Shown here piece by piece: positions 23,881-36,689 of a DNA stretch of 64,000 nt. Source of the DNA: Dugong dugon (Eukaryota; Chordata; Mammalia; Sirenia; Dugongidae); assembly GCA_030035585.1 (NCBI GenBank), contig CM057464.1, positions 80,088,919 through 80,152,918 on the forward strand, given 5' to 3'. Both the position numbers and the translations under genes were made by a program. Below the pieces are notes generated by a model, which ran no database searches, had not been told where the DNA came from, and worked only from the letters and a program-made list of their open reading frames with translations. The number at the start of each line of letters is the position of its first letter. Within the stretch, counting starts at the first letter, position 1.

Positions 23881-26800
23881 ATGACAGCATTAAACTCATA
23901 CCTATCAATAATTACACTGAATGTAAATGGACTAGATGCACCAATAAAGGGACAGAGAGAGGCAGATTGGATACAAAAACTGCTGCCTATAAGAGATACA
24001 CCTTAGACTTAAAGACACAAACAAACTAAAACTCAAAGATGGAAAAAAATATATATATCAAGCAAACAACACTCAAAAAAGAGCAGGAGTGGCAATATTA
24101 ATCTCTAACAAAATAGACTTTAAAGTAAAATCCACCACAAAGGATAAGGAAGGACACCACATAATGATTAAAGGGTCAATACACCAAGAATACATAACTA
24201 TAATACATATTTAAGCACCCAATGTTGGTTCCAAAATACATAAAACAAACTCTAAGAGCATTGAAAAGAGAGATAGACAGCACCCCAATAGTAGCAAGAG
24301 ACTTCAACACACGACTTTCGGTGAAGGACACAACATCCAGAAAGAAGCTCAACAAAGACATCGAAGATCTGAATGCTACAATCAACCAACTTGATCTCAT
24401 AGACATATATACTGAACACTCCACCCAACAGCAGCCAAGTATAATTTCTTTTCCAATGCACATGGAACATTCTCCAGAATAGACCACATATTAGGCCACA
24501 AAGAAAGCCTTAACAAAATCCAAAGCATCAAAATATTACAAAGCATCTTTTCTGACCATAAAGCCATTAAAGTAGAAATCAACAACAGAAAAAGCAAGGA
24601 ACATCAAACACATGGAAACTGAACAACACCTTGTTCAAAAACTACCAGGTTATAGAAGAAATTAAGGATGGAATAAAGAAATTCATAGAATCAAATGACA
24701 ATGAAAACACATCCTACAAGAACCTTTGGGACACAGCAAAAGCAGTGCTCAGAGGTCAGTTTATAGCAATAAATGCACACATCCATAAAGAAGAAAGAGC
24801 CATAATCAAAACATTAATCTTACAACTGGAACAAGTAGAAAGAGAGCAGGAATAGAAGCCCTCAGGTGCCAGAAGAAAGCAAATAATAAGAATTTGAGCA
24901 GAATTAAATGAAATAGAGAAGAGAAAAACAATGGAAAGAGTTAACAAGACCAAAAGCTGGTTCATGAAAAGATCTACAAAATTGATAAACCATAGGCCAA
25001 ACTGACAAAAGGAAAACAGGAGAGGAAGCAAAGAACCCATGTAAGAAATGAGATGGATGATATCACAACAAACCCAACTGAAATTAAGAGAATCATAACA
25101 GAATACTATGAAAAATTGTACTCTAACAAATTTGAAAACCTAGAGGAAATGGAAAATTTCTAGAAACTAACTACCTACCTAAACTAACAGAAACAGAAGT
25201 AGAATAACTAAGTAAACCCATAACAAAAGAAGAGATTGAAAAGGTAATTAAAAAACTCCCAACAAAAAAAAGTCCTGGCCCGGATAGCTTCACTGGAGAA
25301 TTCTACAAAACTTTCAGAGAAGAGTTAGCACCACTACTACTAAAGGTATTTCAGAGCATAGAAAAGCATGGAATACTCGCAAAATCATTCTATGAAGCCA
25401 GCATAACCCTGATACCAAAACTAAGGAAAGACACTACAAAAAAAGAAAATTACAGACCAATATCCCTCATGAACATTGACACAAAAATTCTCAACAAAAT
25501 TCAAGCCAATAGAATTCAACAACATATCAAAAAAATACTTCACCATGATCAAGTGGGATTTATACCAGGTATGCAGGGATGGCTCAACATTAGAAAAATA
25601 ATCAGTGTAATCCATCATATAAATAAAAGACAAAAACCACATGATCTTATCGATCGATGCAGAAAAGGCATTTGACAAAGTCCAAGACGCATTCATGATA
25701 AAAACTCTCAACAAAATAGGAATAGAAGGGAAATTCCTCAATATATTTAAGAGCATTTCTACAAAGCCAGCAGCCAGAATTATCCTAAATGGAGAGACTT
25801 TGAAAGCATTCCCCTTGAGAACAGGAACCAGACAAGGATGCCCTTTATCACCTGTCTTATTCAACATTGTGCTGGAGGTCCTAGCCAGAGCAATTAGGCT
25901 AGAAAAAGAAACAAAGGGTATACAAATTGGTAGGGAAGAAGTCAAAGTATCTCTATTTGCAGATGATATGATCTTATACACAAAATCCCCAAAGAATCCA
26001 CAAGAAAACTACTGGAACTAATAGAAGATTTCAACAAAGTTTCACGATACAAGATAAACATAGAAAAATCAGTTGGTTTCCTTTATACCAACAAACAGAA
26101 CCTCAAAGAGGAAATCACCAACTCAACACCATTGATAATAGCCCCCAAGAAGATAAAATACTTAGGAATAAGTCTAACCAGAAAGGTAAAAGACCTATAC
26201 AATGAAAACCACGAGACACTACTGCAAGAAACCAAAAGAGACCTGCACAAGTGGAAGACCTGCACCTTGCTCATGGAAAGACTCTACATTGTGAAAATGT
26301 CAATTCTATCCAAAGCGATCTACAGATACAATGAAATCCCAACCCAAATTCCATTGGCATTTTTTAATGAGATGGAAATTTTAATGAGATGGAAAAACAA
26401 ATCACCAACTTCATATGGAAAGGGAAGAGTCCCCGAATAAGTAAAGCATTACTCAAGGAGAAGAACAAAGTGGGAGGTCTCACACTACCTGATTTTAGAA
26501 CCTATTATACCGCCACAGTAGTCAAAACAGCCTGATACTGGTACACAATAGATACATTGACCAATGGAACAGAATTGAGAATCCAGACATAAATTCATGC
26601 ACCTATGAGCAGCTGATATTTGACAAAGGCCCAAAGTCTGTTAATTGGGGAAAAGACAGTCTCTTTAACAAATGGTGCTGGCATAACTGGATATCCATCT
26701 GCAAAAAACTGAAACAGACCCATACCTCACACTATGCACAAAAACTAACTCAAAATGTATCAAAGACTTAATATAAAATTGGAAATGATAAAGATCATGG

Positions 26801-27573
26801 AAGAAAAAATAGGGACAATGCTAGGAGCCCTAATACATGGCATAAACAGAATATGAGCCATAAGCAACAATGCACAAGCACCAGAAGAGAGTCTAGATAA
26901 CTGGGAACTCCTAAAAATCAAACGCTTATGCTCATCAAAATACTTCACCAAAAGAGTAAGAAGACAACCTACAGACTGGGAAAAAATCTTTGGCTATGAC
27001 AGATCTGATCAGTCTCTAATCTTTAAAATCTACAAGATACTGCAAAACCTCAACTACAAAAAGACAAATAACCCAGTTAAACAATGGTCAAAGGATATGA
27101 AGAGTCACCTTGCCAAAGAAGATATTCAGGTGGCTAACAGACACATGAAGAAATGCTCACGGTCATTAGCCATTAGAGAAATGCAGGTCAAAACTCAATG
27201 AGATATCTCACCCCAATAAGGCTAGCATTAATAAAAAAAAACACAAAACAATAAATGCTGGAGAGGTTGTGGAGAGACTGGAACATTTATACACTGTTGG
27301 TGGGAATGTAAAATGGTACAACAACTTTGGAAGTTGATTTGGCACTTCCTTCTAAAACTAGAAATAGAAGTACCATCTGATCCAGCTATCCTGCTCCTTG
27401 GAATATATCCTAGAGAAATAAGAGCTGTCACACAAATGGATATATACACACCCATGTTCATTGCAGCGCTGTTCTCAATAGCAAAAAGATGGAAACAACC
27501 TAGGTGCCCATTAACAGACAAATGGATAAACAAATATGGTATATCCACGAAACGGAATACTATGCAACAATAA
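23881..27573 (+). pseudogene. L1 ORF2 remnant (endonuclease and reverse transcriptase)
   Basis: Starts MTALNSYLSIITLNVNGLDAP at 23881, the conserved endonuclease beginning. The endonuclease continues to about 24600 with frame breaks. The reverse transcriptase shows [16 protein letters not shown] near 25268, [12 protein letters not shown] near 25645, [20 protein letters not shown] near 25825 and FADDM at 25956-25970. The C-terminal part ends KWINKYG at about 27540. At least six stops or shifts separate these pieces. Confidence 0.9.
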
Positions 27574-28719
27574 GGAACAATGATGAAGTCGTGAACCATC
27601 TTATAACATGGAGGAATCTGGTGGGCATTATGCTGAGTTAATTTAGTCAGTCACAGAAGGACAAATATTGTATAAGACCACTATTATAAGAACTCAAGAA
27701 AAGGTTTAAACATAGAAGAAAACATTCTTTGGTGGTTACAAGGGTGGGGAGGGAGGTTGAGGCTTGTTTACTAACTAGATAGTAGATTAGAATTATCTTA
27801 GGTGAAGGGAAGGATGGCACACACTACAGGGGAAGTCAGCACAACTGGACTAAACCAAAGCTAAGGATTTTCCTGAATACAATCAAACACTTTGAGGGAC
27901 AGAGTAGCAGGGGTAGGGGTCTGGGGACCATGCTTTCAGGGGACATCTAGGTCAATTGGCATAACAAGGTCTACTAAGAAAATGTTCTGCATCTTACTTT
28001 GGTGAGTGGTGTCTGGGGTCTTAAAATCTTGCAAGTGGCCATCTAAGATGCATCATTTGGTCCCAACCACCCGGAGTAAAGGAGAATGAAGAACACCAAA
28101 GACATAAGGGAAGTATAGCCCAAGAGACAGAAAGGGCCACATAAACCAGGAACTTCATCAGCCTGAGTCCAGAAGAACTAGATGGTGCCCAGCTACCACC
28201 AATGACCACCCTGACAGGGAACACAACAGAGAGTCCCTGATGGAGCAGGAGAAAGATTGGGTGTAGACTCAAATTCTAGTAAGCATACCAGACTTAATTG
28301 TCTGAATGAGACCAGAGGAACACTGGAAACCATGGCCCCAGATTCTCTATCAGCCCAGAACTAAAACAATTTGAGGCCAACTCTTCAGACAGGGATTCGA
28401 CTGGGCTGTGGGACATAAAGTGATACTTGTGAAGAGTATGCCTCTTAGCTCAAGCAGATATAAGCAACTAAATGGGCAGCTTCTGTCCGGAGGTGAGATG
28501 GGAAGGCAGAGAGGGTTAGGAGCTGTTTGAATGGACATGGGGAATCAGGGGTGGAAAGGAGAAGTGTGCTGTCACAGTATGGGGAGAGCAATTAAGGTCA
28601 CATAACAATATATGTATAGATTTTTGTATGGGAGACTAACTTGAAATGTAAACTTCATTTAAACTACAATAATAAACAAAAAAATATGCTTTTAGAACAA
28701 TGTAATGAAACAAATTTAT

Positions 28720-28870
28720 GCTGAATATCTACCTCTGTGCTCAATGCTAAGGACAGAAATATGAGACACAAGTGTTGCTTTTAAACAGCTCATCTTCTGG
28801 TTGGGTACTGAGAACAAATGTACAATAGCACATACGATTATAAGCATACAATTGTAATGAAGGGTCATTG
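28720..28870 (+). repeat. Ancient repeat relic
   Basis: 'ctgaatatctacctctgtgctcaatgctaaggacagaaatatgagacac' follows the same plan as the relics at 8330 and 15380. Family not named. Confidence 0.35.
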
Positions 28871-29555
28871 GAAAGTTATTGTACAGAGTCTCACCATCAC
28901 AGAGCAACTATTACATCTGCCTGACCTAGGTCACCACAGAACCTTGAGAGAAACAATTGCCCTGAAATATTGCAGAACTGCTCACAGTGGTACATTCCAC
29001 CTGCTACACGTGGAAGCAATGATTGGGCCCTTAGATTGAATGCAGAGTAAGAATAACTTATAGAAGTTTGAGTCTCTTGAAAAGTACCACTGCAATGCAT
29101 TATTCCTTATTGCAAAGGCATTATTTACTGTTTAGAAGCTAGAAAAGCAGGGAGCCAGTAACACCTGGAAACAATGAATGGCATCAAGGAGAAAATGGCC
29201 ACTATGACTGAATGAAGACTGGCAATAGCTTATTCTTGTGAACATAGTAACTGGGAAACATCGTAAGGAGGCTTATCTCACACAATTTAAGGCAAACCTG
29301 TCAAAAGTTTAGAAAATTCACACTTCCAGGAGGCATTGCCTAAGAGAATGCTCAATCTACACAAAAATGAGCCACCAACTCAGGGTTCTTGAGTTTCATG
29401 CATTTCAAAAGGCTTCCATCTTTAGGCTGAATGTGTTAAAATTGGGTTACCACCTTCCCAAAGAACTACAGAGGCATAAAAAGTTGTTGGTATACCATAT
29501 GGCTCATGGATCACCAATCAAATGAGAAAATACAGAAATGGCCTTCTTTATGCCT
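28871..29555. other. No recognised feature
   Basis: Moderately GC-rich, unique-looking sequence with short overlapping frames on both strands and no splice signals that I trust. Confidence 0.35.
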
Positions 29556-29680
29556 TCGTCTGCTAACCAGAAGGTTCAAATCCACCAGCTACTCACTGGA
29601 AACCCCATGCAGTAATTCTACTCTGTCCTATAGGGTCACTATGAGTTGGAAATGACTCGACGGAAATGGGTTTTACTCAT
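29556..29680 (+). repeat. 5'-truncated AfroSINE
   Basis: Begins at CTGCTAACCAGAAGGTTCAA (B-box) and ends GACTCGACGGAAATGGGTTT. The first 35-40 bp of the head are missing. Confidence 0.9.
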
Positions 29681-29689
29681 GAAAAGAAA

Positions 29690-31615
29690 GTTAAAAAACA
29701 TTAGAAGTGATATTCCCAAAAGTTTTAGAGGCATTTACATTATTTGTTCCCAGGCCTACTTTGGTCTCCAAATCATATCGTCAGGATCAATAAAGTTAAT
29801 GCTAATGAATTTTATTTTAATTGTCAAATTTGAGCTGAATTTATAACATGCCAATTTCCATACAGTTGCCTCAAATTAATTGTGACTGGGTCTAAAGAAG
29901 GTATGATACTCGTGAAGATTAGCAAGGTCTAAATATAATCATTTTAATTCTTTTAGTCATCTCACGGTTTTTTCTTTCTCTTAAAAATTATATTCTTATT
30001 TCCCAAACAAAAATAGTAAAGTAACAACATTTGAAAATCATAAAATTTCCTGTTTAAAAATATAAGAATACATTGATAGCAAATATAATAGAAAGCAGAG
30101 GTACTAAAATTTGGCTTAACTTGCTATTTCTGAAGGTAGTTGGAGTGAGTAGACTAGAATGCTTACTTTTCTTATAAGAATCAGCTATTTTTTACCCCCT
30201 TTGGACCTTTACACTTCTTCAATCTCCTTACCTAAATTCTACCTTCATACCAAGAATAAATAAAAAAATAAAAATTCTAAGAAGCTCAAATCAATTTTAA
30301 ATGTAAAACTAAAAAAAAAAAAAAAATTACATGAAAAAGTCTTTGAGAAAATTGGCTTTGAGTTGAATTTAAATTATGGAGGCTGAGAACAAATTTTAAA
30401 AATGAGGACACTGGAGGTTTGAGTTTACCATTTACTCTTAGATATGTCATTCTAGAAAATCTGTAAGTACAAACATATGAATTCCTCTGAGGAATGAGTG
30501 AAAGCTAATAGCTACCTTAACAAAAGCAAAATATTTAAAAGCATCATTGAATCATGGATATTAGTTTGATTGATGTGTTATTAGCTATTAAGTGTTTCTT
30601 CTTCTATTTTGGAAACTGATTGCACTAAGTGGAAAGCTTCAAATAGAATTAAATGTATAAAGTAAAAGATTCAATTGTTTGTCTCTGTGAGGAAGATTAG
30701 ATTAAAAGCCATGAAACATGATCTTTCAAACAAATTTAAGAGACGATATATGTGTTTTTATTAACATTATTTTTAAGTGAATAATTCTTATTAAAATTTG
30801 GACATCTACAAGTGCATTGAGAAGCTTTCTTTCATCCACACCTTTAGTTATGTCAAACTTTAAAAAAAATCTGTTTCCAAAGCCATGCATTAATTATACT
30901 TCAAAGAGTTGCACATATAAAAGTACAATCTTATGTATTTTATTTTTAGTATTAGTAGTTCTGTAAAAAATCTAGGACATTCGGATATTGATGATCTAAA
31001 ATTTGGAGTCCTGATACTGTCTAAATGGTAAAATTAATGAAATTAAAAAGTACTAACGTTTTCAATTTTTGCGTGTGATTTAGGAAATAAGTAAAAATCA
31101 ATAAAATGTCTCTTTGAAATGAGACAGAGAAAATGGGTTAACATCTATTGATATCACCAGAAATTTAAAATAATTAAAGCTAAATTAATAAAGTAAAAAT
31201 AAAATAAATTAAGATTTTCAGTGATTATAATTTAACTAAACCAGTATTTTTTTATAATACCAAATTTGTAATTAAAAAAAATAATCTGCAACAAATATAT
31301 TGGTGGTGATTTAGAAGTTGAAGTGTTTAGAAACAGTTTGTTTTCCCACAAAGGAAAGGGATCTGGCTGGTTGCTGAATTAACTATTACTCCAAAACTAG
31401 CATTTACCTCTGTATTTAATTGGCTGGCTAGTCTAATAATGCCTTTTCCAGATTATACAAGAAAGTTAACTTTGTACAGGTCCTTTCCAAATGCAATTTG
31501 AACAGTATTTTCTGATGCTCATGAGATTTATGTCTTAATTTTGTGAGAAGTTAATATTTATTCTTTGATTCTCACACTTTCTTAAAGCTGTTACTTAATT
31601 TTGTTCCTTTAAATC
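29690..31615. other. AT-rich sequence without a recognised feature
   Basis: Contains an A15 run near 30310. Nothing else is supported. Confidence 0.4.
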
Positions 31616-31619
31616 ATTA

Positions 31620-31785
31620 GTGGAACCCTGGTGGTACAGCAGTTAAGAGCTATGGCTGCTAACCAAAAGGTCAGCAGTTCAAATCCACCAGCTGCTTCTT
31701 GGAAACTCTATGGGGCAGTTCTACTCTGTCTTATAGGGTCACTATGAGTGGAATCGACTCAATGGCAACAGCTTTTATTTTGTTT
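31620..31785 (+). repeat. AfroSINE with target duplication
   Basis: Complete copy from TGGAACCCTGGTGGTACAGC to AGCTTTTATTTTG, between TTTAAATCATTAG and TTTTAAACCATTAG. Confidence 0.92.
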
Positions 31786-31799
31786 TAAACCATTAGCAC

Positions 31800-32180
31800 T
31801 ACTGCCTACCTACTATTGCCTCTGCTATTAATTCACATTGTCTTGAGATATGGTTGACTCAGAAAGAAACATTTTCAGAAAGAAAGTGGATTCTGTTTGT
31901 CCACTTGTACACCTGTGTGTTTGTACTACACTCCTGAGTCCACCTGGCTATGGTCGTATCGTACCAGTGGGTGTAGAAGCACAGTGACCTCAGGAGGTCT
32001 CAGGAGAGACACATAAGTTATCTTTCTTTGCCATGACAACTGTGGACAGATACTCTGACTCGTCACCATGTTTGCGTTCTCTTAATGCTAATAAAAGTTG
32101 AATAGAGAATATATGTTTTACTGTTTCATTAATTCTACTGTTAAGAATAATGATAGCTACAATTTATCTCTGATTTTTAA
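31800..32180. other. No recognised feature
   Basis: 31890-32060 is locally GC-richer and lies outside any repeat I recognise. There is no convincing frame. Confidence 0.3.
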
Positions 32181-32189
32181 CTCCAAATA

Positions 32190-32395
32190 CTAAGTTAAGC
32201 ACAGCACATCTATTTTTTGTTTCAATCTTATAGCAATCACATGTAGTGTTGATAATGATAATCCCCATTTCAAAAGAAAAAGGATGAATCGGTGCTGTCA
32301 GTAAGTAGTTCCAAGAACACACTGTTAATAAGTGGATTTGAAACTGGGTAGTTTGACTACAGAGCCTATATTCTAAAGCCCTACATTGTAGTAGG
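32190..32395 (-). repeat. MIR-like relic
   Basis: 'gataatccccatttcaaaag...aagtagttccaag...tggatttgaaactgggtag' matches the MIR plan in reverse orientation. Confidence 0.5.
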
Positions 32396-32637
32396 ACATC
32401 ATAGAAAACAATATTTTAATTTCTAAAGAGCATTAATTAAAAGTGAAAATCCTTCACATGCATGGTTCAGTTTCTAGTATATTTCTGTGGCTTCAAAACT
32501 GACAATATCCATGTCTTGTGCTTTTACAAATCTATCAAATATAAAATTAGAGTGGAGTTTCTGTGGAGCTAATAAAAATAGGTACACTTCTTCAGCTAGT
32601 TTCATGAGAAATATGCAATTTTATTTATAGGTCCTAT

Positions 32638-32792
32638 AAGAGACCTGGTGGCACAGTGGTTAAGAGCTATGGCTGTTAACCAACACATCAGCTGTTCCTC
32701 GGAAACCCTATAGGGCAGTTCAACTCTGTCCTGTAGGGTGGCTATGTGTTGGAACCAACTTGATGACAAAGAGTTTGGTTTTTTTTTATTGT
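32638..32792 (+). repeat. AfroSINE with short internal deletion
   Basis: GAGACCTGGTGGCACAGTGG starts the head. The segment between B-box and CTCGGAAACCC is shortened. Ends AGAGTTTGGTTTTTTTTT. Confidence 0.9.
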
Positions 32793-32799
32793 TGTTGGT

Positions 32800-33890
32800 T
32801 ATTGGTTTTAAAAAATAGCCCTTTCCAAGTATAAACATTAATACTTATATACCTGCAGGTATAAATATTAAACAGTCTAAAAGAACAAAGTTTCACTCTT
32901 TCTTGATTTCAGCTGTTGTAAGTGATAAAATGCAATTTTATTTTACTTCTTACCATTTTAGAAAGCTTGTCAATCTGTTGTAGACAGTGACAGATGCACT
33001 GGTATGGAGAGAAGAGATAGAAAAAACACTAGAGAAGATAAAAAGTAATCCAAAATCTAAGCAAAATGGTCAGCTCTTTAGAGAAACTTTAACTAAAGTA
33101 AGTGCATAGATTGAAAATCCAATAGAAAAAATATTACATGCTTATAATCTTAAATCAAAAGACTCATGTCTATCATCTTAAACTCTCCAATTATATTTAG
33201 AAATGTATCCATTTGCAAATAAGAATTGAATCCTCATGTCTTGTTTCCTCTAGATTAAACCTCTTTTTAGGAAGTAAAGTATTATGGAAGATCAAAGAGA
33301 AGAGAAAGCACAGAGAAACTTGATAGGAAAATAGGAATTAGCATGGTTCCTACACTTGAAGAATCTTATAAATTAATGCTGAGAGAGTAGGGATTAGAAA
33401 TTGTCAAATAATCAAGTTGTAGATGCAAACGGGAGTCAGGGTAGTGGATTCCTGTGGAAGGAAAAGATAGTCTTATTTCTGATTTAAGGAACACAGTAAA
33501 GGTGGTAGAAGTTGCCTTTCAGAGAGACAGTTATTGAAGTTTTTGGAACTAGAGCTATATATAAGAAAGTATAAATGGAAATTAAAAAGACCTAAGAAAG
33601 GGTTGGAAGCCCCTGACCAAAGTATAGCCAGTGATGTAGAACACAGAGGCAGGCAAGAGTATGGCCATTTCCATGAAGTAAATGTCAGAGTAGGGTAAAG
33701 TCGTGAGCAGTAAGGTAAACTATATATACATCAATAAAAGTCAGGGCAAACATCAAGTTCATATTTGAAGGACTCAAAGCCTAAGGACTAGACAGGTATT
33801 AAATGTAGTTATAGCAATATTCTGGAAACTAGAGAATGGAGTCAGATTTAAAAACCCCAAATTTGGGCAGAGGCTAACATATAGGTGTCA
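32800..33890. other. No recognised feature
   Basis: A purine-rich stretch at about 33280-33620 may be an old element but I cannot assign it. Confidence 0.3.
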
Positions 33891-33899
33891 CTGTGACAC

Positions 33900-34090
33900 T
33901 AATTAGGATAGATTAATTCATATAACCCTTAAAACAACTATGCAATATTTGTGGTAGCCCCATTTTACATATGAACAAACTGTGGCTAAGAGATATCAGA
34001 TCACTTTTCTAAAGCCAAAGAGCCGGTAAGTCACAGAACGGGAATTCTAAGATAAACCTAGGTTTATCCAATTTCCAAGTTTATGCTACA
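33900..34090 (-). repeat. MIR relic
   Basis: 'gccccattttacatatgaacaaactgtggctaagag' and 'agccggtaagtcacagaacggg' fit the MIR core in reverse orientation better than the other relics here. Confidence 0.6.
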
Positions 34091-35885
34091 TTAATGAGCA
34101 ATGAATTTGTACAACTCAGGACTTCTAAAAATCCAGGTAAATAGTCTGGGAAATACATATGGTCCACTACAAAAAGAAAGCCCTCTGAAGCAACTTTTGC
34201 TTTAGCAGGGTTGTGTTTATAACTTTCCTAAGTAAGCAAGTGAAGGGCCTGCAGATAGCTTTGAAAGGCAGCAGAAGATGATCCCATAGCAGTGAGAGCT
34301 CCACACCCAGTCCTTGAAGCCTTGTGGTGCCTTGGTGATGCAATGCACTTCCTAGTGCATCCTAATGCTCTTTCCATTTCACAAACCATCTTTCCGGAGG
34401 TGTGAGACTCCTTTGCAATGAATACGTGCACATCCAGAGGTTCCTCGAACATGCATTTTTAGATGAGGAAATCGGGATCTAGTTAGGTTAATTCATTTAA
34501 AATTCTGACAAAAGAATCAAAATACATCCACTTAGAGTGGAGGGGAGAAAAGGAAAGAAATAACAGTTTTGGAGTGTTCCTTTGATTTCTTGCTCCCCAC
34601 TTTTACATTTATATGAAAGGATGTTTACAACAAAGAATATCAACACCCCTTTTGATGCTGTGTATGTTTACTCACAAAGTATCCAAATTACATTAATCTC
34701 AGATATTTTTAAATTTTTCAACAGACTGATTTTGAATTAAAAATATATAAAAATATTATAGGAAATATAAGCAATTACTTTTTACATCATATCAGCAAGG
34801 TGCCTAAAGAAGTCTGCCATTAGAATATAATTAGAAATTAATCGGTAAGAAAATTTAGTATAATGCCTTTTGTTGTTGTCGTTCATCCAGACATGTTCAC
34901 AATTTCAGCACTTGTGCCACCATTACATAAATTCAGAGTCAATTAGTTATCAAATCGTACGTTTTCAGTATCTTCTCTCTTCTCTTTAAAATATTTTAAT
35001 TCTGTATTTTCTAATACTATATTTTCTAATTCTAACATCTGTTCTTGCTCCACAGTTCATGTGGCAGCAAAAGAACTGTCTTCTCCACATTGACTTTCTG
35101 CTGTACCAGTTGTATACAAATATACAAACACACAGGTCTACATACATACAAACACACACACAAAAAATATTCTAAGTAAGATCACATGGTCAGGGCACAG
35201 ATTGCTTAGGTTATTAAATATTGTGATTAATAGAGTAATAGAGATTAATAATATTGTGATTAATAGAGAGTTCCTCCAACAGGTAAACATAAATACATTT
35301 CCAAGAATGAGTAACAGTAAGGATATGTGTACTGTATGTTTATGCAAACAACACACACCTTCTGCATTTGTTTGTCAGCAGCTCCCTTCCTCCATGAGGT
35401 ATTAGGTTCTTTATGCCAATTTCTTTTCACAGCAACATGTGGAGAAGGATTGGCATGGCGGTGCTTGTGAGGTTGCCTTTCCAGGGGATTTGCGTAAAAT
35501 ACAGCATATTCCAGGCTGAACATAACTCATCGATTGCTTGGCAGATGCAGGAGTCAGAAGATACTCTTGCCCCTTAGGGCTATGATCAGGAAAATCATTA
35601 TAAACTTATCAGAGTTTTGCATTGTAGTAGAGCTGTTGTTAGACACAGTTTTACAACTGATAAAATGTTAGATAATTCTAGTTACAGCATGTCTGGAAAA
35701 ATTGTTTTGCATGATTTCCTTTCATTTGTCCTTTTATATCAGATAGAGGTTTAAGATAACACCTCTCTGCTTAAGAAAGCTGATTAACAAAATAAATGAA
35801 AATAGTCCAATCCATCAGCAAATCCTGTAGACTCAACTTTCAAAACATATCCAGAATCAAACTACTTTTCAGACTTTCACTGCTG
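34091..35885. other. Unassigned sequence with a GC-richer island
   Basis: 34230-34460 and 35400-35580 are GC-richer than their surroundings and hold overlapping short frames. I recognise no family or splice structure. A CA-rich simple stretch lies at 35125-35165. Confidence 0.3.
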
Positions 35886-35889
35886 ATAT

Positions 35890-36680
35890 ACTGAACTGAG
35901 CAATGGTCAGTTCTGGTCTCCTCACCAGTCTCCCTGTCTGCTTCACCTCCACTCCTTTATCTAATTCTTCTCTCCCCATTATCTATTTGACTTAATCTTG
36001 TTTAGTATCTTCCTGATTTATATGTTCTACTCACAGTGGCTTTTGTTCTTAGAAAATGTCAAGCATATCCTCACCTTACCACTGCACTGGCTGTTTGCTC
36101 TGCATGGGATAGCTACACAGGTAACTTTCTCATTGTCTTTATGTCAGCTTCCTCAAAAAAACCAATGCTGACCTCACCATTTAATACTGTTTAATAATCT
36201 CTCTCATCAACCCAGAAATTGTTACAACCCCCCTCCATTCTGCTTGACTTTTTGTTCTATCCACAGTTCCATAGTGGTTATCACATTATATATATACATG
36301 TATATACACAACAGATACTATACTATATAAGGAGCCCCAGTGGCACAGTGGTCAAGCATTCAGCTGCTAACCAAAAGGTCAGCAGTTCGAATCAACCAGC
36401 CACTCCTTGGAAACCCTATGGGGCAGTTCTACTCTGTCCCATAGGGTCGCTATGTGTTGGCATCAACTCAACGGCAACAGGTTTGGTTTTGTTTTTTTAT
36501 ACTATATATGCTTTATTACATGTTATATGGAAATAAACATGCTTACTGTTTAGTGTCTTTCTCCACTAAAATTAAGCCCCAGGAGGGCAGGAAATATCTC
36601 CTTTGTTTAGTGATGATCACTCATCATGAATAGAACCCAGGACATGGTGTGTCCTCAATAAAATGTGTTGCTAAATGAAA
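35890..36680 (+). repeat. L2 relic, interrupted by an AfroSINE
   Basis: Shows the L2 3' plan: 'tggctgtttgctctgcatgg' near 36087, 'ttcctcaaaaaaaccaatgctgacc' near 36150, and 'ccaggagggcaggaaatatctcc' to 'cctcaataaaatgtgttgct' at 36577-36673. The SINE at 36330-36498 splits it. Confidence 0.65.
36330..36498 (+). repeat. AfroSINE with target duplication
   Basis: Near-consensus copy, GGAGCCCCAGTGGCACAGTG to GTTTGGTTTTG. The direct repeat ATACTATATA lies at 36320-36329 and 36499-36508. This is one of the least diverged SINEs here. Confidence 0.95.
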
Positions 36681-36689
36681 CATGCTTAC

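Larger units (their letters stand above)
21076..28680 (+). mobile_element. Full-length but inactive L1 (7.6 kb)
   Basis: Flanked by a 15-bp target duplication with one mismatch: AAAATAAGCTTTTAG (21061-21075) and AAAATATGCTTTTAG (28681-28695). Order: GC-rich 5' UTR of about 1.4 kb, ORF1 remnant, ORF2 remnant, 3' UTR of about 1.1 kb, A-rich end AATAAACAAAAAAA. It has the same orientation as the 46-kb L1 but diverges in the 5' UTR, so it belongs to a different subfamily. Many stops and frame changes rule out activity. Confidence 0.93.

Noticed and set aside
25421-25981. 186-codon minus-strand frame
   Set aside because: Antisense of the L1 reverse-transcriptase region, whose plus-strand motifs ([14 protein letters not shown]) are clear.
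35138-35523. Overlapping frames of 67-87 codons on both strands
   Set aside because: CA-rich simple sequence and chance openness. No splice sites, no recognisable domain.
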